Shown here piece by piece: positions 1-11,584 of a DNA stretch of 64,000 nucleotides. The notes below the pieces were generated by a model that searched no databases, was not told the DNA's origin, and worked only from the letters and a program-made list of their open reading frames with translations. Within the stretch, counting starts at the first letter, position 1. Each line of letters starts with the position of its first letter. The position numbers and the translations under genes are program-made. Origin of the DNA: Ficedula albicollis (taxonomy: Eukaryota > Chordata > Aves > Passeriformes > Muscicapidae); the NCBI RefSeq assembly GCF_000247815.1, contig NC_021672.1:71215926-71279925 (forward strand). Reading direction: 5' to 3'.

Positions 1-766
1 TGGGGCTTTCAGCTGTATTAACAAGCTTATTTTTATTCAGTCATGATTAAAATCATGGAGTGTATGAACTATAGAGTAAGTATGCCCAGTCTTGTGCCCA
101 AGGGGAATGCTGCAGTGAATGGGAAGTTCCCTGAGTGTTTACCTTGCTTGTTGCTGTTTTTTTTCTGTGACATGGTGAGACCAGGGACTTCAGCTGTTCC
201 CTGCTCAAGGGACTACAGGTTAACAGAGTCTCAGCTCTTTCTATTCACCACCTTCTTACATGCTTTTTAAGCTTCAGCTTAAATGCGTTGTCTTTATACC
301 TCAGACTCTGGGTAAAGCTGCATTACTCTACCAGATAGAAACCCACTAGTTTTGCATCCTGAGTATTTTGCTGGCCTATCTGTACTACACTGTGTGCTTT
401 AGTTTAAATGTGTCCTCCAATTTGCAGGCATTACAGCAATACTATCTGCTTTGTTCTTGGTTGCACGTGGTTAAACAAGCTGGGTGTTCCCAGGTTCCTC
501 TCACATCAGACTTCACTTTCCTCTAATCATCTGCCCATCCTGTCTGCTCCTGTCTCAGCCCATACTCCTTTGATCAAAACTGTAACACAGACTAGAGGAG
601 AGGTCTCACAGGGCTTTGGGTGGGAGCATCAATGTATTTTCCCACTGGGAACACCTCCTTAAGCACTAGAACAGCATTTGCTTTGTCTACAACTACACAT
701 CGCACGGTGACTCACCATCATGCTCTCATCCCCTAATACACAAGATCCCAGCCTTTTTTTCCTGAG

Positions 767-792
767 CTTTCTCAGGATCTATCCTGAGAAAG
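767..792. repeat. Perfect 12-bp inverted repeat
   Basis: CTTTCTCAGGAT and its exact reverse complement ATCCTGAGAAAG are separated by two bases (CT). No function can be assigned. Confidence 0.6.
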
Positions 793-2762
793 GATAGATC
801 CTTTCTCTAAGTCTATCCAGCTCCCTTTCAGCAAGGCTCTCAGGACAGGTCTTGGCAGCTGGCAGACACTGGCTCCCTGAATTTAATGTGGGCATCAAGG
901 TGCAATACAGCTTATACTCATGATCCACACTGAGGATCCTCACTGAGACTTGGCAAAACTGGCTCAACAGTTCCCAAAAGACAAGGACTGCCTCCAGTCT
1001 TGCTTGCTGTGCTCTCTGCCAGATCTCTCAGAGTTCCCAGCTTACAGAAGAGTTCTATTATTAGCTGTCAAGCGTATGACCTTGTCTGTCGTACTACTGA
1101 AATTCATTCTGTTTCTGGTACTCCTGCCAAGGTCAAATCAGGCTTCCTCTGCAATATCCTGGTCCTTCCCTGTACTAGCAATGCCTTCTAGTGTTGAATC
1201 ATCAGGATACTCTCTCACTCTCTCTAGCTATCTGAATCGGGGTCTCAGGTTAATATTAGCAAAGCCTAATCCCATGGATGCCCACGAAGAGTGTGACAAG
1301 TAACATTTTGGTAGACTTTGATAGGTGATCTTGCTGCTGCTGTCTTCTCAGATTGAACTTCTCCCTCCCTGCCCCTTACAACTCCTCTGTCTCTCTTGAT
1401 CTTCTCCAGTCTAATTAATTGCTTCTTATGTGGCACGTTCAATGCTGTACTGAAACAAAGAGATGAGACCTTTGAAATTTCTTTTGCCTTCCAGGAAAAC
1501 AATCATCTGAAAGAGAGATGTTGGCCTGGACTGGTGTTACCCAGCACTGATAAACTCATTGCCTGGCTCCCTTTTCCCCTAACTGCTTGGTAGTTATATT
1601 TTCCTTGAAGTTCTCTTCTCAAGTGCTACAAATGTTGCAGAAGTCATGCTTCAAGGTCTGAGTCTGACAAACTTTCTCATCTTTCTTTAATCCTAATTGC
1701 TAAATTTTCACTTTTGCAGACTGTATGGTGTTATCACTGTGTGCAGAGGTGAAAAAAGCCCTTTGTCTGTGTTTCCACATGCTAGCTCTTCCAGGGCCAG
1801 AAAGCACCCAAGCCCTACACTTTGAGTGCACTAATCAGCTTGAGCTGCTAATTCACAGCACTCAGCTTGTTTCTTTCCCCAAGGATATTTCTGTCCTTAT
1901 CAATATCTTGGCCACTGAGTCTTCTTTGGTTTTCGCTCAGACTATAGACTCCTTGATCCCATCTTCACTCTTATTGACCAAAAGTGACCCTACTCCTTCT
2001 TTCCTTTTTTTTTTTCTTTTTAATTCCCCAAATAGCTGAAGAATATTATGCTGTTTGTTGTAACCTCCTTTGCAAGGCCTATCTCAGCTTGACATGTAAG
2101 CAATCCTCACTTTATCCCTACAAGTCTGACCTCTAAGGGAGGGCAGGGTGGGGCAGGGCTGGTCAAGTCAGCCTTCTCTGCTGTCTGCCTTTTTTCCATT
2201 CCACACAGTCTCTCTGCAGAGCCAGCTTAAGCAGCTGCTTGTCGTCACAGACAGATGGAGGGCAAGAGAATCAGGATCCTCACAGAAATGGGGGCTTCAC
2301 ACTGTCCCCAAAAGCTCATCTGCTCCCTCCCCACACTCCAGACTTTGCACTGCTGCCTGTGAAAGCAGTGCCATGAGTAAGCAACACCCTCCACACACTG
2401 GGCAGCAGAGTGCAGAGGTGCCATCTAACCAGGATTATCTGTGATCTTGTGAGTGGGGTTTCTGTGTCCCAGTGAGAGAAAGGAAGAGAAGAAAAAAATC
2501 TTGTGAAGGGAAAGGGATGGTAGTCAGAATCCCATTACAAAGATTTGTGCTTTAGGTGATAGGTAGGGCAGGAGAAAAAAATATTCAGGATGACTTTAGT
2601 GGCTAAAAAAATCTGTCTTAGGAGGAGGCTGGATCTGTACTCAGATCCACTAAGTTTCTGTGGTTCTCACCCTGCAAAACTTGTCTGCTTCTGCCTTGGC
2701 TGAATTTAAGCTAAACCATCATACAAGACATTTCCTATAACCTCCTCTGCTGTGACATTTAC

Positions 2763-3418
2763 CACCTTCACCCTCACATCTACAGACTGCTCATGTGATC
2801 CTTTTCAGGATCTTCTCACATGGCTTTGCTCCTCTGCTGAACTGTAGGTGCTAATACAGCTCAGGACATCAGTTACACCCTGTGCTAAGGCTACAGACAA
2901 CAGCACTTTGCATAAAAGACATGGGGCACCTTCACCCTCACATCTACAGACTGCTCATGTGATCCTTTTCAGGATCTTCTCACATGGCTTTGCTCCTCTG
3001 CTGAACTGTAGGTGCTAATACAGCTCAGGACATCAGTTACACCCTGTGCTAAGGCTACAGACAACAGCACTTTGCATAAAAGACATGGGGCACCTTCACC
3101 CTCACATCTACAGACTGCTCATGTGATCCTTTTCAGGATCTTCTCACATGGCTTTGCTCCTCTGCTGAACTGTAGGTGCTAATACAGCTCAGGACATCAG
3201 TTACACCCTGTGCTAAGGCTACAGACAACAGCACTTTGCATAAAAGACATGGGGCACCTTCACCCTCACATCTACAGACTGCTCATGTGATCCTTTTCAG
3301 GATCTTCTCACATGGCTTTGCTCCTCTGCTGAACTGTAGGTGCTAATACAGCTCAGGACATCAGTTACACCCTGTGCTAAGGCTACAGACAACAGCACTT
3401 TGCATAAAAGACATGGGG
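2763..3418. repeat. Tandem array, 4 copies of a 164-bp unit
   Basis: Copies start at 2763, 2927, 3091 and 3255 and look identical by eye. The unit begins CACCTTCACCCTCACATC and ends GACATGGGG. Each unit carries the inverted repeat GATCCTTTTCAGGATC. Identity among copies implies recent expansion or an assembly effect. Confidence 0.95.
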
Positions 3419-4027
3419 CACTGGGGGGATAGGTGTGAGCAGGGTAATGAACCAGCCTTGCATTCACACAGAGATTCAGGTGGTGCCAGGGGTGTCAGTG
3501 CCTCTTGCTTGGCAGCCTGTGGATCTTCACACGGCTTCAAATGGAAGGTCGTGCACCATTCATGACCCTGGCACTCTGTCAGTTCCCCTAAATACTCAGT
3601 GCTTATTGGCAGCTCCTGCACACTGGGTAAAACTCCGTGGCCATAGAGATCAATCCTGTACCTACCTGGGAAACACCACAGACAGGAGGAAGTGCAAATT
3701 GCTCTGTGCTTCTGAGCGTCTGTGCACGTCCCCAGCGAGACGGGCATACAGGGAGCCCAGGGATCTCACGACATACTGCAGAGCAGCTGTTTATGTATGC
3801 AGATACACACATGCATGCACAAATCACCTCACACATCGTTTATCTTCGCATCCAACTCCCACGAGCATCCCTGGGGGGGGATGCAGGGCCCTGCTGATGC
3901 TAGGTAGGCAGGAGTTAATGGAAGAGAGGCCGGGAAGGAAATTAAAAGCAAAAAAAGTTGAAAGCCCAGCACATGATTCTTCTCCTATCACATCTGTGAA
4001 TCCTGGAGCGCAAGAGTAATTGTCTGC

Positions 4028-4200
4028 AATGAGTCAGACCAAAAGGCACAAGGTAATGGTTGCTATGGCAACCCGTGCACTGCTCTAATTCGGCTCAGAA
4101 TTAAAACGATATCAAATAGTTTGCAAGCAAAGGCAACATGGCAAAGGCGCTGGGTGCCAATCTAAAAAATCCAGCCATATGCAAGTCTCTCCTGAGTCAG
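4028..4200. promoter_or_regulatory. Candidate intronic regulatory element with RFX X-box and two TGAGTCA sites
   Basis: GTTGCTATGGCAAC at 4059-4072 is a near-perfect palindromic X-box, the site bound by RFX-family factors. TGAGTCA occurs at 4030-4036 and 4193-4199; this is the AP-1/Maf-type core, and NRL, the photoreceptor Maf factor, recognises extended versions of it. The surrounding sequence to about 4300 is non-repetitive. Function is inferred from motifs only. Confidence 0.35.
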
Positions 4201-6395
4201 TGTCAAGGGCTCTTTTCGCTTCGAGAGTGACAGCCATGGCAATCAGAGGAGCTGTAGAGGCGGCGGTGATGGATAACCTTAGGCAAGAAGATTTCTGCCA
4301 TACTCAGGCAAGAACAGGGTCCTGGGCTGGAGATCCAGCCTGGAACAGGCTCCAGGGCTGAGGATATCCTAGCACAGATGCCTCACCAGACCCCAAATGG
4401 GAAAATCATAACTCACAATTTTCTGTTGGGGTCCCACTAAGAAAATTCCCGGAAAGGGCCTGGGCACAGGAACCTACCCACAGGGTCTGTGCTGGGTGAA
4501 GCACTGCCTGCACGGGCTGAGGAAGGCAGGGCTCACTCCCTTAGAGCTTTTTCTCTGGTACGTGGTGCACTGTACAAAGTCAGGCACTCAGCAGAGAATA
4601 CAAAGAAATATTTACTCTACAGAAGTGGCTATTGTCTTCAGTTTTTCTCCAGACAAGGCCTCATCCCAAGGCAATAGATAACGTCTGCACAAACAGGGGG
4701 CTGAAGATTTTACAGCCTTTGCAGACAGCACAAACACCATGGAAGAAAAAGAAATTTCTAAGGTCTAGCCAGGGTGAGCATAATGCTATGAAAGATGCCT
4801 CACATTACTATTTTTAGCATTCTTTTGAGATCAAAATAGACTTATTTGTCCCTCTTGTCCCCAGTTACTATCTATGCATGGAGACATCTATCTGGAGTTC
4901 TGCAGGCAGATGTTGCTCTCTCTGCCTGCTCACTGACCCGGCGGGAGGATAATCAGCTCTGAAAAGGGAACCATGTGGCCCCAGCATTGCTGCCAAACCT
5001 TGACAAAAGGCAAAGTTTGTAAGACCAGAGCCACAGCAAAATAATGCAACCACCTCACTTTTGTCTGGTTTGTGGAACAGCTTGTGTGTGCCCCAGAAAC
5101 ACCCCAAAAAGCAGCCTGGGTGCTTACAGGTATTCCCCACGGCTCAGTGTGTAAACAGAATGTATTGGGTGGCAAGCAGGCAGATGGGGAGATGAAGAGT
5201 GCAAGAGACACTGGTTTTGGCACACTAATACATCATGGGGACACTGTGACATCCGAGTAGTGGCTCAACCCTTAAGCCAGCCAAGTGTGTACCCACTGAT
5301 AGCAGTGTCCTGAGAGCTGGAGAAGGCACAGCTGCTGGTAGCATTAAAACCAGCAGCATTTCTGCCTTAAGAGTGCCCCTAACACTTTCTATGACTCATT
5401 TCCGGGGCATGGCCTGTTCAGATGTCTCTGATTTTGTCGGATCAAATGGATGCATGAGAAACTGCTCGGGCTTTGGGGATTGCCAGAAGGGGCTGGCATC
5501 AGGGAGAGACCAGACAGAGCAGGTGATGGGCTGAAAACAAATTGTCTTCCTTTTTATCCACCCTACCACTGCATGCCAGGGGGACCATGATTTCCATACA
5601 GGCACCTGGTGATGCTTCAGGGACTCACAGAAGTCTCTGCACAGAGAAAACTCTGGCACAACCTCTCACACAAAAAGAGGGACAGCATTTCTTCTGAATA
5701 TTGCAGCACACATTCAAGAGATCAGCTACCCTCATATTTTATATGGGTAGCTTAATGCTGCTTTCTGAACCAGCCTAGTAAAATAACTTTAATTCTCCAG
5801 TTTATATGCGGCTATTTCCATCAAAAAGGTGCTTATGCTATTAGAGCTTATTTCTGTGCATTTTAACAGCTTCTACTGATGCTACTGTCACTCTATAGAG
5901 AGAAGGTTGGATCCAAGCAACAAAACTGTAGGAATACAGAATTGTGTGCAGATTAGCTTGAAAAGATGCCACAGCAACAGTCCTGCTGAAAAAGCCACCT
6001 GCACCTCCTGTTCCTGCTTGCTGGTAGCAGACAGCAGGTAGCCAAAACTGGAGATCAAGGAAGAGATGGAGAGACATCAAGCTGGCCAGGAATTGCTTTT
6101 CAAATGAAGAGCTTCCATCAGACTGACAGAGGCTGGATTTTAACCAGAGGTAAAATGGCAAAATTACTCTCCCTTACCAACTTTTCAGACTGATTGATTT
6201 CTAATTCTTTTGAAAAAAAAAAAAAAATTAAAATATTTTTTTAAAATCTGCTCCTGCTGTGAGTACAGAGCTTTTCTGAAAACACTGGTCTGGATAACTC
6301 AATGTCCCAAAAGTCTGTCTTTAAAACAGAGATAACATTTCTCCTCTGCCCCTGGTTTGAGTTTGCCTAGTGCTCTCCCCAAATATATCTGCATG

Positions 6396-6517
6396 AATTG
6401 CTGGTGTCATGGGATAACAATTTCACTGTGGTCCAATAACTGCTGGTAAGAACGGCAATTGCTGGTGTCATGGGATAACAATTTCACTGTGGTCCAGTAA
6501 CTGCTGGTAAGAATGGG
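6396..6517. repeat. Tandem duplication, 61-bp unit x 2
   Basis: Copies start at 6396 and 6457 with AATTGCTGGTGTCATGGG and differ at a few positions. Confidence 0.9.
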
Positions 6518-9102
6518 TAGTTCCAGTATCAGTAGAGAAGTGTTGTATAAAATCAACCTGCATCTCTCAAGCGCCCATTTGGATTATTTTTCTCAGGCAC
6601 CATGTGCATGCCCCATTGTCTGTTTCCTATCCCTGCCACATGACAGCCATGGCAGGGAATTGAATCCTGCCTGTTCCTGTTGGGACTGGCAGCCAGCTGA
6701 CAGCCCCAGAAGTTGAACAGCCAGAAGGTCAGGCAATGAAAGAGACGTCATCCACAGCCCAAAGTGACAGCTGAACTCCTGCACAGATTCCAGTGGTTTC
6801 ACTGAGGCTTTAAATCACTAAAAGCTTCTGTCAGCAACTCCATGTGATTTCTGCCTTGCAGCCTGAGGATCAGAAAGCCCCAGGCTACTGACTCACGGGA
6901 GGGAGCAGATGACAGTGCTATCTGGGGCAGGACATGGCTTGGGGAGAATGCCATCACCATTCCTTATTTCTCATTTCCAACGCAGTTAGTGTGCGTGAAA
7001 GGTACTGGACTGACATCCCAGGAGAACAGCTGCCTTCTAATTAATTATAATTAATCATTCAGCCATTACTTAATGTTTGCATAGTGCTTTGAAGTGCCAA
7101 AGCACAATATAGGAGGTAGACAATATTCATTGCAAGAAACAGGTATAATCAAGCCAGGATTGCCTGTGTGGCTTCCCACCAAGGAGACCACACCGACTCA
7201 ACTCACACAAGTGGGCCCTGCCTTAACTCCACCATGTCCTCCAAGAAATCCCTGTGTACCCTGAACCCCTTGTGCACCCCTCTCAGGCCCACAGGGGAAG
7301 GAGATGGGTGGATGAAAAAGGGTGAGGATAGGGCAATGCAAAGGACACTTCCTTTGCCTCCTGAATTTGGCCACCTCTCCACCTGGAGCAAGAGAAACAG
7401 CTTGGACTCTCCTTCAAATCCATTCTAGTATTTGCCACTGAGCTAAGACAGACTGAAATGGGAGGAAGGAGGCCCTTGTGCTTCCCCCTCCATCCCTTCT
7501 CTCAGCCCTCAGACTGCAACTCTCTAATCCCATCTGACTGCTCCCTCACTCCCTGACAGCAGCCAGGCCTGTGTCATCTTCCTGGACATTTGATTTCATC
7601 AGTTTGCCTTACTCTGCCCTGGTTGGGGACTGCCATTCATCTGCCAGAAGAAAAGGGGCCCAATGTTCCCTGTCACTGGCATTCTCCCCACGGGGGCACT
7701 GGGGGTGCTCCCTCCCCATGAGCATGGCTGTAAATCCTGGAGCTTAATTTTTCACTGCATGCATAGTGAACATTTCAAAGTGCTTACAAATCCCCTCAAG
7801 CACCATCAAGTCAAACAAGTGACAGTAATGATCAGTGGCAGAATGACAGGCCAGTTCATACCACTGGTTCTTTCACAGGGGCACTTAAAAAGTCTCTGTT
7901 GTTCCCCTTTTAAAGAACTGTGGCTGCATTTATTCAGAAGCTATAAGTCTACCCAGATATTTGGCTTTCTGTGAACCAGTGCTAGGTACCAAACTTCTGG
8001 TAGTATCATAACTAAATTACCATGGTATCAGTCCCAGTAAGGGCTGATGCCATCAGAATAACAATAACAACAATCTGCATCTCATTCTGCTCTGATTGCC
8101 TCTTGTGTGCCTCCACACTGCCTCTCCTTCCTTCACCCCTCTCCTGTACCCAGGATGGTGTTGCAGCTCTGCCCAGCATCATTTCTGCTGCAGCCCCTCA
8201 CAGTCCCCTAGAATCAGGATAATTATATTACTGTGAAGGGAAATCAAGTGACATCTACATCCTTACCCTCTAAGCTGACATCCACAAGAAAAAATAATAT
8301 TTCAGTTGGTAATGTGACTACTAGTTATTGCCCTTGTTTATAAATGACTTCTACTATGAAAGATTCAGATGATGAATTTGTCACTACTGGAAACAAAACA
8401 AATGATAATAGAGCACATTTTTCCTCCCTGAACCCCCCCAAAGATGGTGTAAACTGACACCCAAGCCAGCACATGGAACCTACCTTAGCAAACCCTTGTG
8501 CTCCTACTGAAGTCAGTGGAGGCTACAGCTGGGGACATGAAGAACTTTGGACCCTCTGGGTGAGAGTGTTTGCCCTGGTGCTATCATTTAACCCACCCAT
8601 ACCATGAATCAGAGATGGACTGTTTTCACCAAAGCATAAGAAACCAGGAATGAAGAACACCCCCCCATGCGTGAGAGTAGCAGAAGATGCTTGTGGTCAG
8701 GTCACCTAATGTACCTACTAGGGACAGGGACCTTGGTACCTTTAATGAAAAAAAGCAATTGAAAACTCATTTCTGTGTCTCAACTTCCATGGTTTCCAGT
8801 GAGAAAACTGGTTCTACATCATTTCCAAAAATGACAGATTTTTCACCTTGTTATTAACATGATTTGTTTCCCTATCCTCTGCTGTTTCCTCCACCCTCTG
8901 CAAAGGATCCTGCCCCTTTGCAGCACGTCCACGCAGACCGTATTCAGCATAAATGAGTGGGTGGAAATCTCCACAGGGGTTGTGGAAAATGCTGCTGACA
9001 GGAGAAATGGCTCTGTCAGGGCCAGATCCTCCTGACACTTGTTCTTGCTCCAGCACTTCCACAGAGAAGTTTCCTTCCTTGTATTTATGCTGAGTGCCAG
9101 AT

Positions 9103-9654
9103 TGTCCTGCTTTCAGCTAGGGTAGAGTTAATTTCTTCTCAGTGGCTGTTAAGAGTGCTGTGTTTTGAATTCATAATGAGAATGTTTTGGTTTTTTACTA
9201 AGCGTTTATCCTAAGTCAAGGACTTTTTTCTTTGTCTCATGCTCTGCCAGTGAGGAGGTGAATAAAGGAAACTGGGAGGGACCAAAGCTTGGACAAGTGA
9301 CCTGAACTGACCAAAGGGACGTTCTATACTACAAAACATTATGCCCACTGCAGAAACTGGGGGGAGTTACCCAGAAGAGGGACCAGTCTGGGTTTGGGAA
9401 GAGAGGTCTGGCATGGGTCAGTGAGTCGTGAGCAATTGTATCTTGCATTGCTTGCTTTTGCCTTTTAATTATTTTTTTAATCATCATAATAATTTACCAT
9501 TATTATTGTATTTTACTTAATTTTCAATTATTAAACTGTTCTTATATCAAACTTCAAGTGTTGGTTTGATTCTCCTACCCAGTTCACAGGGGTGGAAGGG
9601 TGAGAGGGAGCAGCTGTGTGGTGCTTAATTTCCAGCTGGGCTTGAACCACAACA
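9103..9654 (+). mobile_element. ERVL-type solo LTR (endogenous retrovirus remnant)
   Basis: The element starts TGTCCTGCTTTCAGC and ends AACCACAACA, the termini I associate with the abundant avian ERVL LTR family. The 5 bp before it (9098-9102) and after it (9655-9659) are both CAGAT, a perfect target-site duplication of the length expected for ERVL. The internal stretch includes an AATAAA near 9261 and an AT-rich patch near 9470-9540. There is no internal retroviral coding sequence, so it is a solo LTR left by recombination. It lies in sense opposite to CACNA2D4. Confidence 0.88.
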
Positions 9655-11478
9655 CAGATGAACTGCTTGTATGCCTCTGCTCTAATCCACAGGTCAGGAA
9701 AGGGAAGGAAAAAGATCATAAAAACAAACTTCTTTTTTTTAAAAAATGTTCTTCTCTCAAATAAATGCTTAGAAAAATGTTTCAGTGCTGTACAGAGGCC
9801 CTTGGTGTGGTTTCAATGCTCTTTCATTTTCTGCTGGATATAACAGTGTCAGTTGGTATCCGTTTTGGGAGCAGGTTCTATCATCCTATAACAAAACACC
9901 TATTAATGTGAACTTTGCTGAAATCATCTCTGTTCACAGGTGTCTTTGGGCAGACTTCATAATAATTTTCTGGCTTTGGGCATAAGAGTGAAATGTTCTA
10001 TTTCATAGCACTTCCTTCAGCATACAAGTACTTTCTCAATGCCCAGGTGATAATTAAAGATTATTATTGTCTGCTAGAACTTACTGAAATCCTGGAAATT
10101 AAGGAATGCCTCATCAGATGAAGTTAAATTGCTATAGTTTTACTGACTAGCAGTAATGAAGAACATTCCCTGTCTCCTACCCAGCCTAGGCAAATGCAAT
10201 GGCAGACTGTGATCTGAAAGTATCAGCTGTATTGCCCTCTCTCTACAGGGTGCTCCTGTAATTAAGTTGTTCTTTGCTGCCCATTCTAGCTGCCATTCCT
10301 TCCACCATGCAAGGCTCCATTAGCACTAACCATTCTTTCCCAAGAAGCTTTGCATCACAGCATATAATTACTCCATTACCTGTTCCATCAGCCTCTCCCT
10401 TTAGTCACTGTTGCCAGGTCTAAAACAATTTCCATGGAGCTACATCCTCTCTTACCCCAGTATTCCTATTCTGAGTGGTTAAGCTGGATATGATGCCAGG
10501 GTTACTGATAATGCTGGTTTGTTTTGTTAAATGGCTGCTCTGTTTCGCTTTTGAGCTCAGTGTATTTCCATAAAGGCTGAAGCCATTAGTACAGAAAATG
10601 GTAAATCTTCAAAAGCTTTGGGAAAAGCTTTTGGAAATAATGTGCTGCATGAATTTTCCAAAAGAAGATGCAGTCTAGTGAAGGTCTACCAAAAGGAGTT
10701 TAAAGCTCAGATACAACAGTAAGTTTGGCAATCTGTAGGTCTGAGTTGGAGTTCTAGCAACATGCCCATTCCCTCAGCAGAAGTTATTTTTTATTTGAGG
10801 TAACACTGGAGATGCATACACATGATGCTGTTCCAAAGCCAAAAGCGTTTCCTGCAAAGTTTTAAACCTGCACGGACTTCCCAATCTACTCCAGAGAGAA
10901 TCTCAATCCACAAATTCACCAGCACTGGAGATGGGAAGCTTCCATTCAAACAGCCCATTTCCCTTTCAGAAGTCTGTCAGCCATTCAGTACCTGTTCCGT
11001 TATTCTTTGTTTAGCCTAGTTCTCGATACCACAGCTATTGTGGCTCCTGTCACTTCCCTTGAATGACAAGCTAACAGCTCCCACACTCAAGGCAAGATGC
11101 AGCCATTTCATTCAAGATAAAAAGAGAAACCAGAATGTCCTACCTGCAGCAATTCCCATCTTCCCATCCACAGACACAGACACGGCCGTGCTCACTGTCA
11201 CCACTTTTGGCAGGCCACCCCCCTCTGTCAAGACACAAATACAGCAGGCTTGGTTAGCTTACCCCCAGAGAGGAATAAAAATGCAGCAGGAACAGCTTGC
11301 CCACACAATTTCCCATTCAGGACAGTGTGTATATATGCCTCAACTCTGAAACATCCCAGAATTTTGAAGGCTGCATCTTTCAAGACACAAAAGCAGCCTA
11401 ATGGGCTATGAGTAGATTTTATTTTTGTCTTCCCTATGGCTCATGATAAAAGTGGCATCCTCAGCATAAAGGAAATGT

Positions 11479-11584
11479 GAGCAACCTAGTCTCATGGAAG
11501 ACATCCCTGCCCATGGCAAGGGGTGTGGAACTAAGTGACCTTTAAGGTCCCTTTCAGCTCAAAATGTTCCATGATTCTGTGATA
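11479..11584 (+). mobile_element. CR1 LINE 3'-end fragment
   Basis: The segment ends in AAGGTCCCTTTCAGCTC then TTCCATGATTCTGTGAT, the CR1 3' tail. It is strongly truncated at the 5' side. Confidence 0.8.

Noticed and set aside
2763..3418. CRISPR-like array
   Set aside because: The units are contiguous 164-bp tandem copies with no unique spacers, and the genome is vertebrate.
3435..4019. Plus-strand 194-codon open frame next to the tandem array
   Set aside because: The translation shows no domain, low-complexity drift and several overlapping alternative frames, consistent with chance.
7020..7140. MIR- or SINE-like segment (ATAGTGCTTTGAAGTGCC)
   Set aside because: The resemblance is limited to one short core and I could not see box A/B promoter motifs or a tail; too weak to list as an element.
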